64,000 nt of DNA, from contig CAWFXD010000001.1 in the NCBI GenBank assembly GCA_963819695.1, forward strand, positions 310,001-374,000, read 5' to 3'. Shown here one piece after another: positions 14,848 to 23,959 of the stretch. Position numbers and translations under genes: made by a program. The number at the start of each line of letters is the position of its first letter. The stretch's first letter is position 1. The notes beneath the pieces are model-generated. The model did not search any database. It saw only the letters and a program-made list of their open reading frames with translations, and was not told where the DNA came from. This DNA comes from DASZIT01 sp963819695 (lineage in GTDB: Bacteria; Actinomycetota; Acidimicrobiia; Acidimicrobiales; RAAP-2).

Positions 14848-17439
14848 ATGGGCAGCTACGTGATGGATTTGCAGAAGATCGACCAGTCACAGGTCGCGGC
14901 GGTTGGCGGCAAGGGCGCACAACTAGGGGAGCTCTCGCGGATCGAAGGCATCAACGTGCCGGCCGGTTTCTGCGTCACGACCGACGCCTTCCGGCGGATC
15001 ATGGCGGAAGCGCCGTCGATCGACGAACGGCTCGATCGGCTGTCGCACCTGGACCCGGACGACCGGGAGGCGATCCGCACGCTCAGCGTGGAGATGCGCC
15101 GGACCCTCGGAGGGATCGCCATCCCCGACGATCTCGCGGCGGCGATCACCCGCTCGGTAGCCGACATCGGCGAACAAACCGCCTATGCGGTCCGATCGAG
15201 TGCGACGGCAGAGGACCTGCCGACGGCCTCTTCCGCTGGCCAGCAGGACACGTACCTGAATATTGAGGGATCGGCGGCGATCCTCGAACACATCAGCCGG
15301 ATCTGGGCATCGCTGTTCACCGAGCGGGCCGTGACCTACCGCCTTCGGAACGGCTTCGACCACCGGAACGTCAACATGGCGGTGGTCGTGCAGCGGATGG
15401 TCTTCCCGGTGGCGTCCGGCGTCCTGTTCACCGCCGACCCCCTCACGTCCAATCGGAAGGTCTCCTCCGTGGAGGCCACCTTCGGTCTCGGCGAGTCCCT
15501 GGTCTCCGGCCTGGTGAACGCAGACATCTACAAGGTGCGGGACGGCGAGGTCGTCGAAAAGGCGGTCGCCACCAAAGAGCTTGCCATCCGCGCCTCGCCG
15601 GCAGGCGGGACGAAGGAAGAATCGATCGAGCCCGAGCGGCAGAAGCAACCAGCACTGACGGATGCGGAGGTCGTGAGGCTCGAGCAGCTGGGACGGCGGA
15701 TCGAAGCACACTTCGGCTACCCCCAAGACATCGAATGGTGCCTGGTCGACGAGGAGTTCCAGATCGTCCAGACCCGACCGATCACCACGCTGTTCCCCAT
15801 CCCGACGGCCGGCGACCAGGAGAACCACGTCTACCTGTCCGTCGGTCATGCGCAGATGATGACCGACGCGATGAAGCCCTTGGGACTCTCCCTCTGGCAG
15901 CTGACCACACCTCGGCCGATGTACGTGGCCGGCGGCAGACTGTTCGTCGATGTCGCCTTGGGCTTGGCGTCGCCAGCGAGCCGAGCCGGTCTCTTGGAGG
16001 TCTTTGGGAAGAGCGATCCCCTGGTCGGGGACGCCCTCAAGACCGTCCTCCAACGCGGCGACTTCATCCCCACCCTCCGGGACCCGAGTCCAAGCGCGAC
16101 GGATGGCGGTGTGCCCGCACCCATCGAGACCGACTCGGCCATCGTCACAGAGCTGATCGAGCGCAGCGAGGCTTCCGTTGCCAAGTTGAAGAGCGATATC
16201 CGCGGGAAGTCCGGCTCCGCGCTGCTCGACTTCATCCTGGAGGACATCCAGGAGCTGAGGCGGTTCCTGTTCGATCCGCGAAGTCATCAGGTCTTCATGT
16301 CGGCGATGGAGGCCACGTGGTGGCTGAACGAGCAGCTGCAGGCGTGGCTCGGCGAGAAGAACGCGGCCGATACGCTCACGCGGTCCGTCCCCCACAACGT
16401 CACGTCGGAAATGGGACTGGCGCTCATGGACGTCGCGGACCTGATCCGCCCACATACCGACGTGGTGGATTTTCTGGAACACGTCGAGGACGAGGGGTTC
16501 CTGGACGAGCTGGCACACCTTGAGGGCGGCCAGGAAGTGCAGGACGCCATCCAGACCTTCCTCGACACGTACGGCATGCGATGCGTGGGCGAGATCGACA
16601 TCACGAGGCCGCGTTGGAGCGAACGCCCCACCACGCTGCTGCCGGTGATACTCGGCAACATCAAATGCTTCGAGCCCGGCGCCGGCGAGCGGCGTTTCGA
16701 GCAAGGCCGGCAGGAGGCGTGGACGAAGGAACGGGACCTGCTGGAGCGCTTGCGGGCCCTGCCGGACGGGGAGCGCAAGGCCGATGAAACCAAGGAGAAG
16801 ATCGATCGGGTCCGGACCTTCATCGGGTACCGGGAATATCCAAAGTTCGGCATGGTCAGCCGCTACTTCGTCTACAAACGGGCCCTCCTGGCGGAGGCCG
16901 GGCGCCTCGCACAGGCTCATGTGCTTGGCGAGACGGAGGACATCTTCTACCTCACGTTCCAGGAGCTCCACGAGGTCGTGCACACGAAACACGTGGATGA
17001 TCAGCTCATCTCCCAGCGCAAGGAGGCGTTCGGGTCGTATCAAGCGCTCACGCCGCCCCGGGTGCTCACGTCGGATGGCGAGGTCGTCGCCGGGACGTAC
17101 CGACGCGACGACGTGCCGACGGGTGCGTTGGTCGGCCTACCCGTATCCGCCGGGACCATCGAGGGGCGGGCCCGCGTAGTCCTGGACATGGCGGAGGCCG
17201 ATCTCGAAGCGGGTGACATCCTGGTCACGGCCTACACCGACCCCAGCTGGACGCCGGTGTTCCTGGCGATCGCGGGCCTGGTGACGGAGGTGGGGGGCCT
17301 GATGACCCACGGGGCAGTGATCGCCCGAGAGTATGGCTTGCCGGCCGTCGTAGGCGTGGAGCAAGCCACTCGGCTGATCCGAGATGGGCAGCAGATCCGC
17401 GTGAACGGTACTGACGGGTACGTGGAGATCCTGCCCTAG
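14848..17439 (+). CDS. rph: rifampicin phosphotransferase-like, PEP-synthase-related enzyme
   Basis: 863 residues, the usual length for rifampicin phosphotransferases. Domain order is as expected. An N-terminal ATP-grasp/PEP-synthase ATP-binding domain starts 'VMDLQKIDQSQVAAVGGKGAQLGELSRIEGI' and includes 'YAVRSSATAEDLPTASSAGQQDTYLN'. A central, mostly helical substrate-binding domain spans about residues 330-750. A C-terminal swivelling phosphohistidine domain carries 'GGLMTHGAVIAREYGLPAVVGV', where the transfer histidine is residue 821. Known members convert rifamycin, ATP and water to 21-phosphorifamycin, AMP and phosphate. ATG 14848 is preferred because homology begins there and a GGGAGGG lies upstream; the frame is open well before it. 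The RAE-like element upstream supports the function. A generic PEP-utilising enzyme is the alternative. Confidence 0.85.
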   Translation: MGSYVMDLQKIDQSQVAAVGGKGAQLGELSRIEGINVPAGFCVTTDAFRRIMAEAPSIDERLDRLSHLDPDDREAIRTLSVEMRRTLGGIAIPDDLAAAITRSVADIGEQTAYAVRSSATAEDLPTASSAGQQDTYLNIEGSAAILEHISRIWASLFTERAVTYRLRNGFDHRNVNMAVVVQRMVFPVASGVLFTADPLTSNRKVSSVEATFGLGESLVSGLVNADIYKVRDGEVVEKAVATKELAIRASPAGGTKEESIEPERQKQPALTDAEVVRLEQLGRRIEAHFGYPQDIEWCLVDEEFQIVQTRPITTLFPIPTAGDQENHVYLSVGHAQMMTDAMKPLGLSLWQLTTPRPMYVAGGRLFVDVALGLASPASRAGLLEVFGKSDPLVGDALKTVLQRGDFIPTLRDPSPSATDGGVPAPIETDSAIVTELIERSEASVAKLKSDIRGKSGSALLDFILEDIQELRRFLFDPRSHQVFMSAMEATWWLNEQLQAWLGEKNAADTLTRSVPHNVTSEMGLALMDVADLIRPHTDVVDFLEHVEDEGFLDELAHLEGGQEVQDAIQTFLDTYGMRCVGEIDITRPRWSERPTTLLPVILGNIKCFEPGAGERRFEQGRQEAWTKERDLLERLRALPDGERKADETKEKIDRVRTFIGYREYPKFGMVSRYFVYKRALLAEAGRLAQAHVLGETEDIFYLTFQELHEVVHTKHVDDQLISQRKEAFGSYQALTPPRVLTSDGEVVAGTYRRDDVPTGALVGLPVSAGTIEGRARVVLDMAEADLEAGDILVTAYTDPSWTPVFLAIAGLVTEVGGLMTHGAVIAREYGLPAVVGVEQATRLIRDGQQIRVNGTDGYVEILP

Positions 17440-17563
17440 ATGCTCGAACCCGGCGCCCGGCAACCTGTTCCCTCTGCCGATCCGCCCAGGCACATGGACA
17501 CCGCCAAGGACGAGCTGGCGACTCGCGGTCTGTCTGGCTCTTTACTGGGCTTGGTCGTCTGGA

Positions 17564-17947
17564 TCAGGCAGCACTGCGGGCGGTGCGGCCGCGGTGCTCG
17601 GCGGCGCGGCCATTTTGGTTCTTGAAGGACTGATCGCTTTCGATGTCAGACCACGCTTCTGTCGTAACTCTCTGGAGACCGGACAGAACCTCGAAGAAGA
17701 AGCGCCGCTGAAAGGTGATGGCTTGCTGGGCGAGCTCGAAACTCAGGTCTACGAAGCGAGCCGGTTGGCTCATGGCTACCGGCACGGCTGCTCGCAGTAA
17801 GTCGGTGAACGCATGGATGGTCGAAGCGACGGCTTCCTCACCCGTCGCCTCGCCCGTGCGCAGCGACTGATAGACGCCCTCTAGCGCGTCGGTGGCCTCG
17901 TCCACGGCCGTAGTTGCCCGTCCAGTTGCTTCTGAGGTCGTTGGCAT
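17564..17947 (-). CDS. hypothetical helical protein, phasin-like in pattern
   Basis: 127 residues, largely amphipathic helix ('FVDLSFELAQQAITFQRRFFFEVLSGLQRVTTEAW'), with a polar Gln/Arg-rich C-terminus. AAAGGA precedes ATG 17947 at good spacing, which supports a real gene. The pattern of regularly spaced hydrophobic residues and the size are like phasins or other surface-coating proteins, but no diagnostic motif is visible. It is a single gene convergent with the phosphotransferase. Confidence 0.65.
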   Translation of the reverse strand: MPTTSEATGRATTAVDEATDALEGVYQSLRTGEATGEEAVASTIHAFTDLLRAAVPVAMSQPARFVDLSFELAQQAITFQRRFFFEVLSGLQRVTTEAWSDIESDQSFKNQNGRAAEHRGRTARSAA

Positions 17948-18400
17948 GGTCGTAATCCTTTCCCGAGGTACGACGTGATCCTACCGAGCGTATCTTTCCG
18001 TTTCCCTACCACTCGGACAACTTCCAGCGAAATTCAATTGAACAGAGGGTTACGTGTTCGGAAGCGACCTTTCGGCACCCGGGCTTCAAGTGCACTCAAT
18101 CCTCCGTCCATTGCCGTACCAATATCCCTAGCGTCGTCCCGCAGCCAGGCGGGCCGTCTGCCCGCGCGGTTCAGGGGACCTTGGCTCCCAACAGATCAAC
18201 CGAGATAATTGCCGGCGGCACGGTCAGTTTTGTCTGCGCGGCCTCGCCCAGGGCGGCGGCGATCTGGCCCTCCAGTGCGCCTGACGTCCGTGCTCGTCCT
18301 CGTGCGGCATCCGAATGACCCGGCCAGGAGGGAAGAGATTCCTGAATGATTCGGTTACAACCCCCGGCACCACCACGTCGAACGCCACCAATAGGAGTGC
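17948..18400. other. 453-bp stretch with no recognisable gene
   Basis: Frames here are short or lack starts and family resemblance. It must hold the promoters of the divergent genes at 17947 and 18401. I see no clear palindrome or -35/-10 pair. Confidence 0.5.
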
Positions 18401-18877
18401 ATGATGAGTGAGCGGCTTCCCGAACCTCGCCTGACGAAGATCTTCCGATTGGAGGCGAGTCTCGGCGATGTCCTCGATGTCGGGAACGTGGCGCAGGGAC
18501 GACGGCGAATCGTCCCCCAGACCGGTGGCACATTCGCCGGGCCTGAACTCAAGGGCACGCTCCTGCCCGGATCCAGTGCCGATTGGCAGATCGTTCTGGC
18601 TGATGGCACCGCGCTTGGAGACATTCGCTACACCCTGCGGACCGATCACGGTGACTTGCTGTACGTCCGTTCGCAAGGAGTGCGGCACGGCAGTTCTGAG
18701 GTTCTCGCCCGGCTCGGTCGCGGCGAGGAGGTCGATCCGAGTGAATACGTCTTCCGCACGTCAACGCAGATCGAGACGGCGGCACCCGATTTGGAGTGGC
18801 TGAACAAGGGCGTGTTCATAAGTGTCGGCGGACGCCGCCCCGGAGTCGTGATCTACGAGGTGTACCTGGTGGAATGA
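18401..18877 (+). CDS. DUF3237-family protein
   Basis: 158 residues with the DUF3237 (UPF0311) layout: 'GDVLDVGNVAQGRRRIVPQTGGTFAGPELKGTLLPGSSADWQIVLADG', then 'DIRYTLRTDHGDLLYVRSQGVRHG', and a C-terminal 'LEWLNKGVFISVGGRRPGVVIYEVYLVE'. This small beta-barrel family has no assigned biochemical role. AGGAG lies 4-8 bp before the start; ATG 18401 and ATG 18404 are both possible. It stands alone on the plus strand. Confidence 0.88.
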   Translation: MMSERLPEPRLTKIFRLEASLGDVLDVGNVAQGRRRIVPQTGGTFAGPELKGTLLPGSSADWQIVLADGTALGDIRYTLRTDHGDLLYVRSQGVRHGSSEVLARLGRGEEVDPSEYVFRTSTQIETAAPDLEWLNKGVFISVGGRRPGVVIYEVYLVE

Positions 18878-19119
18878 ACTACCGCTCGGGAGCCCGGGAC
18901 AATCGCCGTCTCCTGTGTTCGTGATCACCGCCAGCTCCTAGGGTATCGGCGCCGGACTCAGAGTCTTGTTTCGATCTGGAATAGTCCCCATCGAGGGTGT
19001 TCTACTGGATGACGTGGGTGGTCGACGACTCGATGGCGATGTTGCGGGCCCGACCTGGCCGCGGCTGCGTGCGACCTGTGGATGTGCGAGCCTGACATCA
19101 TGAAGAGGGCTCCAGTGCG

Positions 19120-20400
19120 ATGTCGATGATCGACTACGACGCGAAGCCCGTGACTCCGCAGGTTCTTCTCGTCGGGCACCGGGCGTCTTCCGTCGGTTAC
19201 AGCATCCGTGACTTTCTCAGCCGTAACGGGGTCCCCTATGAGTGGGTTGACGTGGACGACGGGGCCCGGGTCGGGGCCCTCCTAACGCCAGGCGAAAGGG
19301 GAGAGGATCGGCTACCTGTCTGTATCCTCCCCAATGGCATACGGCTTACCCCGGCCACGCTGGAAGGTGTTGCGGCAGGACTGGGGTTGGTGTCTGCTCC
19401 GTCACTGTCGGAGTACGACCTGACAATCGTGGGCGCCGGTCCAGCCGGACTGGCAGCCGCCGTGTACGCCGCATCTGAGGGATTGCGCGCGGTGGCCATC
19501 GAAGCTGTGGCGCCGGGAGGTCAGGCCGGGACAACCTCCATGATCGAGAACTATCTCGGGTTCCCACAAGGGATCAGCGGGAGCGAATTGGCAACGCGGG
19601 CAGCCGCTCAGGCGAAGAGATTCGGGGCCGAAGTTCTTCTTGCTCGGAGTCTCACCCACATCACCAGGGATGGTCCGGATTATGTCGCCCACCTCTCCGA
19701 CGGTACCGCGGTGCGATCACGGGCCCTACTCGCGGCGAGCGGTGTCGACTGGCGTCGTCTCGAGGTTCCGGGCATCGACGAGCTTCTGGGTTCCGGGGTT
19801 TACTACGGCGCCGGCCCGAGCGAGGCCGTCACCTGCAACGGGTGCCAAGTGGCCATTGTCGGGGGAGGGAACTCGGCTGGCCAGGCGGTCATCCGCTTCT
19901 CGCGCTACGCCGCCCAGGTGACCCTGTTGGTCCGGGGTCGCTCGCTGGAGGCGTCGATGTCCCAGTATCTGATCACCCAGGTGATGGAATTGGGAAACGT
20001 CGAGGTTCGGACAGACACGGAAGTGGTCGGTCTCGAATCGGATACTCGCTTGCGAGCACTCACGGTCTCGTCAGGAGGTACCGCCTCTCGATTGCCCGCC
20101 GACGCGCTTTTCGTTTGCATCGGAGGGGTGCCGCGCACCCAAGGGGCGGCCAGCGTGGGAGTTGCCCTCGATGGTGCCGGATACGTGCGGACCGGGGCCG
20201 AACTGGGTTCACCACCCTACGCACGTGACGGGTGGTCGCTATCCCGTCCACCCTTACCTCTCGAAACAAGCCTGCCCGGGCTGTTCGCCGCTGGCGATGT
20301 CAGGAGTGGGTCGATCAAGCGCTGCGCGGCTGCCATCGGCGAGGGGTCGATGGCGGTTGCCCTGGTCCACCAGCGCCTCGCTGAAGTCGGCGGTGAGTGA
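19120..20400 (+). CDS. thioredoxin-reductase-like FAD/NAD(P)H oxidoreductase with N-terminal thioredoxin-fold domain
   Basis: 426 residues. The first ~90 ('QVLLVGHRASSVGYSIRDFLSRNGVPYEWVDVDD...LPVCILPNG') resemble the cysteine-less glutaredoxin/thioredoxin-fold domain of fused TrxR-like proteins. Then come the FAD motif 'LTIVGAGPAGLAAAVYAASEG', 'PGGQAGTTSMIENYLGFP', the NADPH motif 'VAIVGGGNSAGQAVIRFS' and the C-terminal FAD motif 'GLFAAGDVRSGSIKR'. The canonical CxxC of thioredoxin reductase is missing: the position reads 'YYGAGPSEA', with an unusual CNGC just ahead of the NADPH motif. It is therefore probably not a classical thioredoxin reductase. Its last 8 bases overlap the LUD gene. Confidence 0.87.
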   Translation: MSMIDYDAKPVTPQVLLVGHRASSVGYSIRDFLSRNGVPYEWVDVDDGARVGALLTPGERGEDRLPVCILPNGIRLTPATLEGVAAGLGLVSAPSLSEYDLTIVGAGPAGLAAAVYAASEGLRAVAIEAVAPGGQAGTTSMIENYLGFPQGISGSELATRAAAQAKRFGAEVLLARSLTHITRDGPDYVAHLSDGTAVRSRALLAASGVDWRRLEVPGIDELLGSGVYYGAGPSEAVTCNGCQVAIVGGGNSAGQAVIRFSRYAAQVTLLVRGRSLEASMSQYLITQVMELGNVEVRTDTEVVGLESDTRLRALTVSSGGTASRLPADALFVCIGGVPRTQGAASVGVALDGAGYVRTGAELGSPPYARDGWSLSRPPLPLETSLPGLFAAGDVRSGSIKRCAAAIGEGSMAVALVHQRLAEVGGE

Positions 20401-21076
20401 CGTGGGTATCCCAGCCACAGGCCTACCCGGAGACCCCGCGATGGAGGGTCCCAGCAAGGAGGCAGAGGCGGAGTTCTCTCGAGTCGCCTCAAGAGAACAA
20501 GTCGGCGCGGTAGCAAGCGCCCTCGAACGCAATGGAATCACTTGCCGCGTGGTCGACTCCGCCGAGGAGGCGAGAACTGCCGTGCTCGCCATTCTTCCGG
20601 TGGGAGCCGAGGTGTACAACAACACCTCCCGCACCCTTGAAGTCATCGACGTCGCCGAGGACATCGAGCGATCCGGACAGTATCAGCCGCTTCGCCCCCG
20701 TCTCTACCAGATGGATCGCGAAATGCAGGGTCGTGAGATGCGGCAGCTTTCTGCCTCGCCCGACTGGGTCGTTGGGAGCGCCCACGCCCTGACCGAGGAA
20801 GGTTCACTTGTTATTGCGTCCGCGAGCGGGAGCCAGCTCGGTCCGATCGCTTCCGGAGCGGGTCACGTCATACTCGTCATCGGTGCGCAGAAGGTCGTTC
20901 CTGACCTCAGCACCGGACTGCGACGCGTTTACGAGTACTGCTTGCCTCTTGAGGACCGGCGGGCCAGGCTGGCCTACGGCATTCCCAGTGGAGTGAATAA
21001 CGTCCTCGTCATCAACAAAGCCATCGCTCCTGGCCGCATCACTGCAATCTTGGTGAATGAGCCGCTTGGGTTCTAG
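20393..21076 (+). CDS. LUD-domain protein (LutC/YkgG-type)
   Basis: About 227 residues. The LUD (lactate utilisation) fold is indicated by 'EQVGAVASALERNGITCRVVDSAEEARTAVLAILPVGAEVYNNTSRTLE', then 'DWVVGSAHALTEEGSLVIASASGSQLGPIASGAGHVILVIGAQKVV' and a C-terminal 'VLVINKAIAPGRITAILVNEPLGF'. Family members occur in lactate and other alpha-hydroxyacid oxidation complexes, but the partners LutA and LutB are absent here, so the role is open. GTG 20393 overlaps the previous stop (GTGAGTGA), implying translational coupling. ATG 20441, with GGAGA 6-7 bases upstream, is an alternative start. Confidence 0.82.
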   Translation: MSDVGIPATGLPGDPAMEGPSKEAEAEFSRVASREQVGAVASALERNGITCRVVDSAEEARTAVLAILPVGAEVYNNTSRTLEVIDVAEDIERSGQYQPLRPRLYQMDREMQGREMRQLSASPDWVVGSAHALTEEGSLVIASASGSQLGPIASGAGHVILVIGAQKVVPDLSTGLRRVYEYCLPLEDRRARLAYGIPSGVNNVLVINKAIAPGRITAILVNEPLGF

Positions 21077-21250
21077 TCCAGTCGGTCATATCTGGCGCGA
21101 CCGGCGATCCCAGTAGCCGGAACGGTGGACCCACCAAGGATCGTCGTGGTCTTGTCGCCAGCGGCCGGGCGGCTGAGCGTGATGGCGTCGGAACGCCAGC
21201 ATCGGGGACGTCTTGATTGAGGCCTGTCGGTGATGCGACTTGACGAAGAA

Positions 21251-21487
21251 TCAGTCCTCGGGAAGAGCCCCAAAATCATCCTTGGCCTTCTTGTACCACG
21301 CCATTCCGGATTTGGGGTGCCTCCACCTACCCTTCATCTCCTTCAAGGCACTCTTGTGGGTTTCATCGCCTCCGGCGACGATCTCTTTCAAGTGCCGATC
21401 CTGAGCCTTTATGACCACGTCGGCGGTATCTCCCTGGTGTGGCAGATCACACGGTCCGCCCAATTGTTGACAGGTCATGGTTTTCAT
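21251..21487 (-). CDS. small conserved hypothetical protein
   Basis: 78 residues starting 'MKTMTCQQLGGPCD' and ending 'GMAWYKKAKDDFGALPED'. Two early cysteines in CQQLGGPC could bind a metal. ATG 21487 is chosen over an in-frame codon 27 bp upstream because AAGGAAG lies at the right distance. I recall similar short proteins beginning MKTMTC-QLGGAC in many bacteria, sometimes listed under DUF1059; I am not sure of the family name. No operon partner is evident. Confidence 0.7.
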   Translation of the reverse strand: MKTMTCQQLGGPCDLPHQGDTADVVIKAQDRHLKEIVAGGDETHKSALKEMKGRWRHPKSGMAWYKKAKDDFGALPED

Positions 21488-21606
21488 AGGTCCCGCTTCC
21501 TTTCCGGTATTCAAAGTTCAAGTCGATCGAGTCGTAAGAGATGAGAGATCTTGACTCAGTGGGTCACGGTGGTGTTTGGGCAGGTCATCAGGGCGATTGT
21601 GGGCGG

Positions 21607-22005
21607 TCAGGCCTGGGCGATGCGGACGAGGTTGCCCGAGGGGTCGCGGAAGGCGCAGTCGCGCACGCCCCAGGGCTGGGACGCCGGCTCCTGAAGCACC
21701 TCGGCGCCCGACGCCCGAACCTTCTCGAAGGTGGTGTCGAGGTCGTCGGAGCGGAAGATCGCCGCCTGCAGCGAGCCCTGCATCACGAGTGCCAGGAGGG
21801 CATCGCCCTCGGCCGGCGAACGACCGCCGTGCGGCTGGGACAGGACGATGTCGACGTCTTGTCCCGGGGCGCCCACGGTCACCCAGCGGAAGCCGTCGGA
21901 GGCGACGTCGTTGCGGACCTCGAGGCCGAGCGCGTCGCGGTAAAAGCCCAGTGCCGCGTCGGGGTCGTGGACGGAAATGAACATTGCTGAGAGTGTGACT
22001 TCCAT
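21607..22005 (-). CDS. VOC-family (glyoxalase/bleomycin-resistance-like) protein
   Basis: 132 residues, one complete vicinal-oxygen-chelate unit pair: 'MFISVHDPDAALGFYRDALGLEVRND' begins the first beta-alpha-beta-beta-beta module and 'WGVRDCAFRDPSGNLVRIAQA' ends the second. A metal-ligand Glu at the usual C-terminal place (ExxxxGN) is not evident, so a binding rather than catalytic role is possible. The frameshifted AraC gene lies upstream on the same strand, an arrangement I know from other actinobacteria (AraC regulator plus VOC protein). Confidence 0.88.
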   Translation of the reverse strand: MEVTLSAMFISVHDPDAALGFYRDALGLEVRNDVASDGFRWVTVGAPGQDVDIVLSQPHGGRSPAEGDALLALVMQGSLQAAIFRSDDLDTTFEKVRASGAEVLQEPASQPWGVRDCAFRDPSGNLVRIAQA

Positions 22006-22133
22006 ACGATGATCCTAGGAGACGAGTCCCGTCAGATGCTTCTCCGATCCTGCTTTGTGCGGGGGCAAGTCCGTCGTCTGGTGCACCCACACAGCCCGGT
22101 TCCCAGCCAACCCGTTGGTCGGGTAGGCGGCGC

Positions 22134-22543
22134 TCAGACCGTGACCGCGGTTCGCCGCGGTCGCGTCACGACCTTGCTCACGCACGAGGGAATCACCTCG
22201 CTGTGACGGTGGTCGCGTGCCCGGTACAGCGACGGCGTCTCACCGACGATCTCGGTGAAGCGCGAACTGAATGAACCAAGTGACGTGCAGCCGACGGCGA
22301 CACAGGTATCGGTGACCGACATCCCCCGCGCAGAAAGGCCTTGGCGCGCTCGATACGTCGGGTCATGAGATAGGTGTACGGCGTCTCACCATATGCCGTG
22401 CGGAACTTGCGGGAGAAGTGGGCGGGCGACATCAGCGCGGTGCGCGCGATGGCGGGGACATCGAGGGGCTGCGCGTAGTCGCGGTCCATGCGGTCCCGCG
22501 CCCGGCGGAGGTGTACGAGGTCGGCCATCTCCTCCGGTGTCAC
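22134..22543 (-). pseudogene. AraC-family regulator, frameshifted at about 22325-22330
   Basis: From GTG 22543 the frame reads the first half of an AraC DNA-binding domain: 'HLRRARDRMDRDYAQPLDVPAIARTALMSPAHFSRKFRTAYGETPYTYLMTRRIERAKAFLR'. The second half continues in another frame as 'MSVTDTCVAVGCTSLGSFSSRFTEIVGETPSLYRARDH', stopping at 22134. Adding one base in CGCGGGGGATG (the family has an Asp before this Met) restores a ~136-residue regulator with both helix-turn-helix motifs and no ligand domain. It probably controlled the VOC gene downstream. Confidence 0.82.
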
Positions 22544-22741
22544 GAAATGAGGCTACCCGACCGGACGCCCCCCGGCGGGAGGACACGGCCCGTCGCTTGG
22601 GCGTGCTGCCGCCGCCGGACGGCGGGTCGTGACGGCTATGTTCGAGCCTGGACGACTCGGGACGGCGGGCCGAGGGTACGGGTGCCCGTCACCTCGGCGG
22701 AACGCCGACCATGTGTCGTTCGCGCCGAAAGGAGAGCAATC

Positions 22742-23047
22742 GTGTCAGCAACGCTCAAGTTGACTCGGGAGGGAGCCGGAATTGAGCTTCGACGTGGTCG
22801 ATTCGAGATCTCCGTCGATGGCGAGGGCATCGGCTCGATTGAAAATCATGAGACGGTCGAGACGCCGGTTGAGTCCGGACATCACGCCCTCCGGATACGG
22901 GCAGGCCGATATTCGAGCCGCGACCACTCCTTTGACTTGGCCGATGGTGATGTCGTCAACTTCCGATGCCACGGAGCCATGATCTGGCCGAGGTATGTCG
23001 CGTCCATCGTCAAGCCGGACTGGGCGATCTCGCTCAAGCGCGAATGA
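22742..23047 (+). CDS. conserved hypothetical beta-rich protein
   Basis: 101 residues from GTG 22742, preceded by AAAGGAG at 7 bp. The open frame extends upstream, but no homology or ribosome site supports an earlier start. The core 'FEISVDGEGIGSIENHETVETPVESGHHALRIRAGRYSSRDHSFDLADGDVVNFRCHG' has the strand-turn pattern of PEGA-like carbohydrate or surface domains. No signal peptide is visible, so it is predicted cytoplasmic. I do not recognise a characterised family. Confidence 0.65.
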   Translation: MSATLKLTREGAGIELRRGRFEISVDGEGIGSIENHETVETPVESGHHALRIRAGRYSSRDHSFDLADGDVVNFRCHGAMIWPRYVASIVKPDWAISLKRE

Positions 23048-23263
23048 GTCGAAACCCGATACGAGCATTCACGCCGTGCTTCGCCACGAGTCGGCCGCAG
23101 GGTGTCGGCCCGAGCCGGGGGTCGTCATCCGCGAGCGCCCGATGCTCCGACCACCGCCAAGCTGAAAGATCGCATCCCGGTGCCATGGGCCGCACCGGCG
23201 GCGATGTCGCGCCGCCTCCCACAGCCGGCCGAGAATTGATCTTCAACCCTTGTGCGGGGGCGT

Positions 23264-23785
23264 TCAGCCGTTCGGCGCCGTTGATCGGCTGACGACCGTG
23301 CCGTACATGTCGTTGAGCGGTAGCGAAAGCAGCTCCAACCGCTCGCCGTCGGGTCCGGGGAAGTAAGCCGAAGAACCGTTCACGATGTGGGTCTCGACAC
23401 CGGCCGCCTCCAGCTTGGACACCAAATGTTGCCAACGGTCGGGCGTCACCGAGATAGCGATGTGGTGAAGGCCCCCGAGAACTTCGCGGTACTGACCGAG
23501 TTCGAGGCCGGGAAAGTCAAAGAATGCCAGATAGTTGTCGTGGCCGACGTCAAAGAAGAAATGGGTGGACCCTCGGTAGTCCCGGTTCTCGAAGAGCTCG
23601 ACCAGTGGGAACTCGAGGAGGTCTTGATAGAAGGCGATCGTTCGCTCGACATCATTCGAGAGCAAAGCGAAATGATGGAGACCCCCGGCCGACGACGCCG
23701 GTCGTTCACCTGCGGGCCGAAGGAAACGAGCCTTCAGGAGGTCCCATTCCCGGCTCCGATCGATGTCGCTTCCGTGTTCTGTCAT
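23264..23785 (-). CDS. VOC-family dioxygenase-like protein
   Basis: 173 residues. 'GGLHHFALLSNDVERTIAFYQDLLEFPLVELFENRDYRGSTHFFFDVGHDNYLAFFDFPG' forms the first VOC module and 'LGGLHHIAISVTPDRWQHLVSKLEAAGVETHIVNGSSAYFPGPDGERLELLSLPL' the second. His (GLHH in both modules) and the Glu in 'GERLELLSL' are positioned as metal ligands of ring-cleaving dioxygenases and glyoxalases, so catalysis is plausible. GGAGG sits 6 bases before ATG 23785. The 216 bp downstream, to the gene at 22742-23047, hold nothing recognisable. Confidence 0.87.
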   Translation of the reverse strand: MTEHGSDIDRSREWDLLKARFLRPAGERPASSAGGLHHFALLSNDVERTIAFYQDLLEFPLVELFENRDYRGSTHFFFDVGHDNYLAFFDFPGLELGQYREVLGGLHHIAISVTPDRWQHLVSKLEAAGVETHIVNGSSAYFPGPDGERLELLSLPLNDMYGTVVSRSTAPNG

Positions 23786-23959
23786 TGCCAGCCTCCAACG
23801 GGGACTGTACCTCCCGCCCAGGAGCGAGGTTCGGCCCCACAAGAGCCCACGGGAAGCGCTCACGTGACGATAACTCGCCTCCGAGGTTCGAACTCGGATG
23901 CCGGATCGGACCCGTCCGCGCCCCTCCCGTCCCCTACGTAGGCTCTTGCTGGAGGGCAG

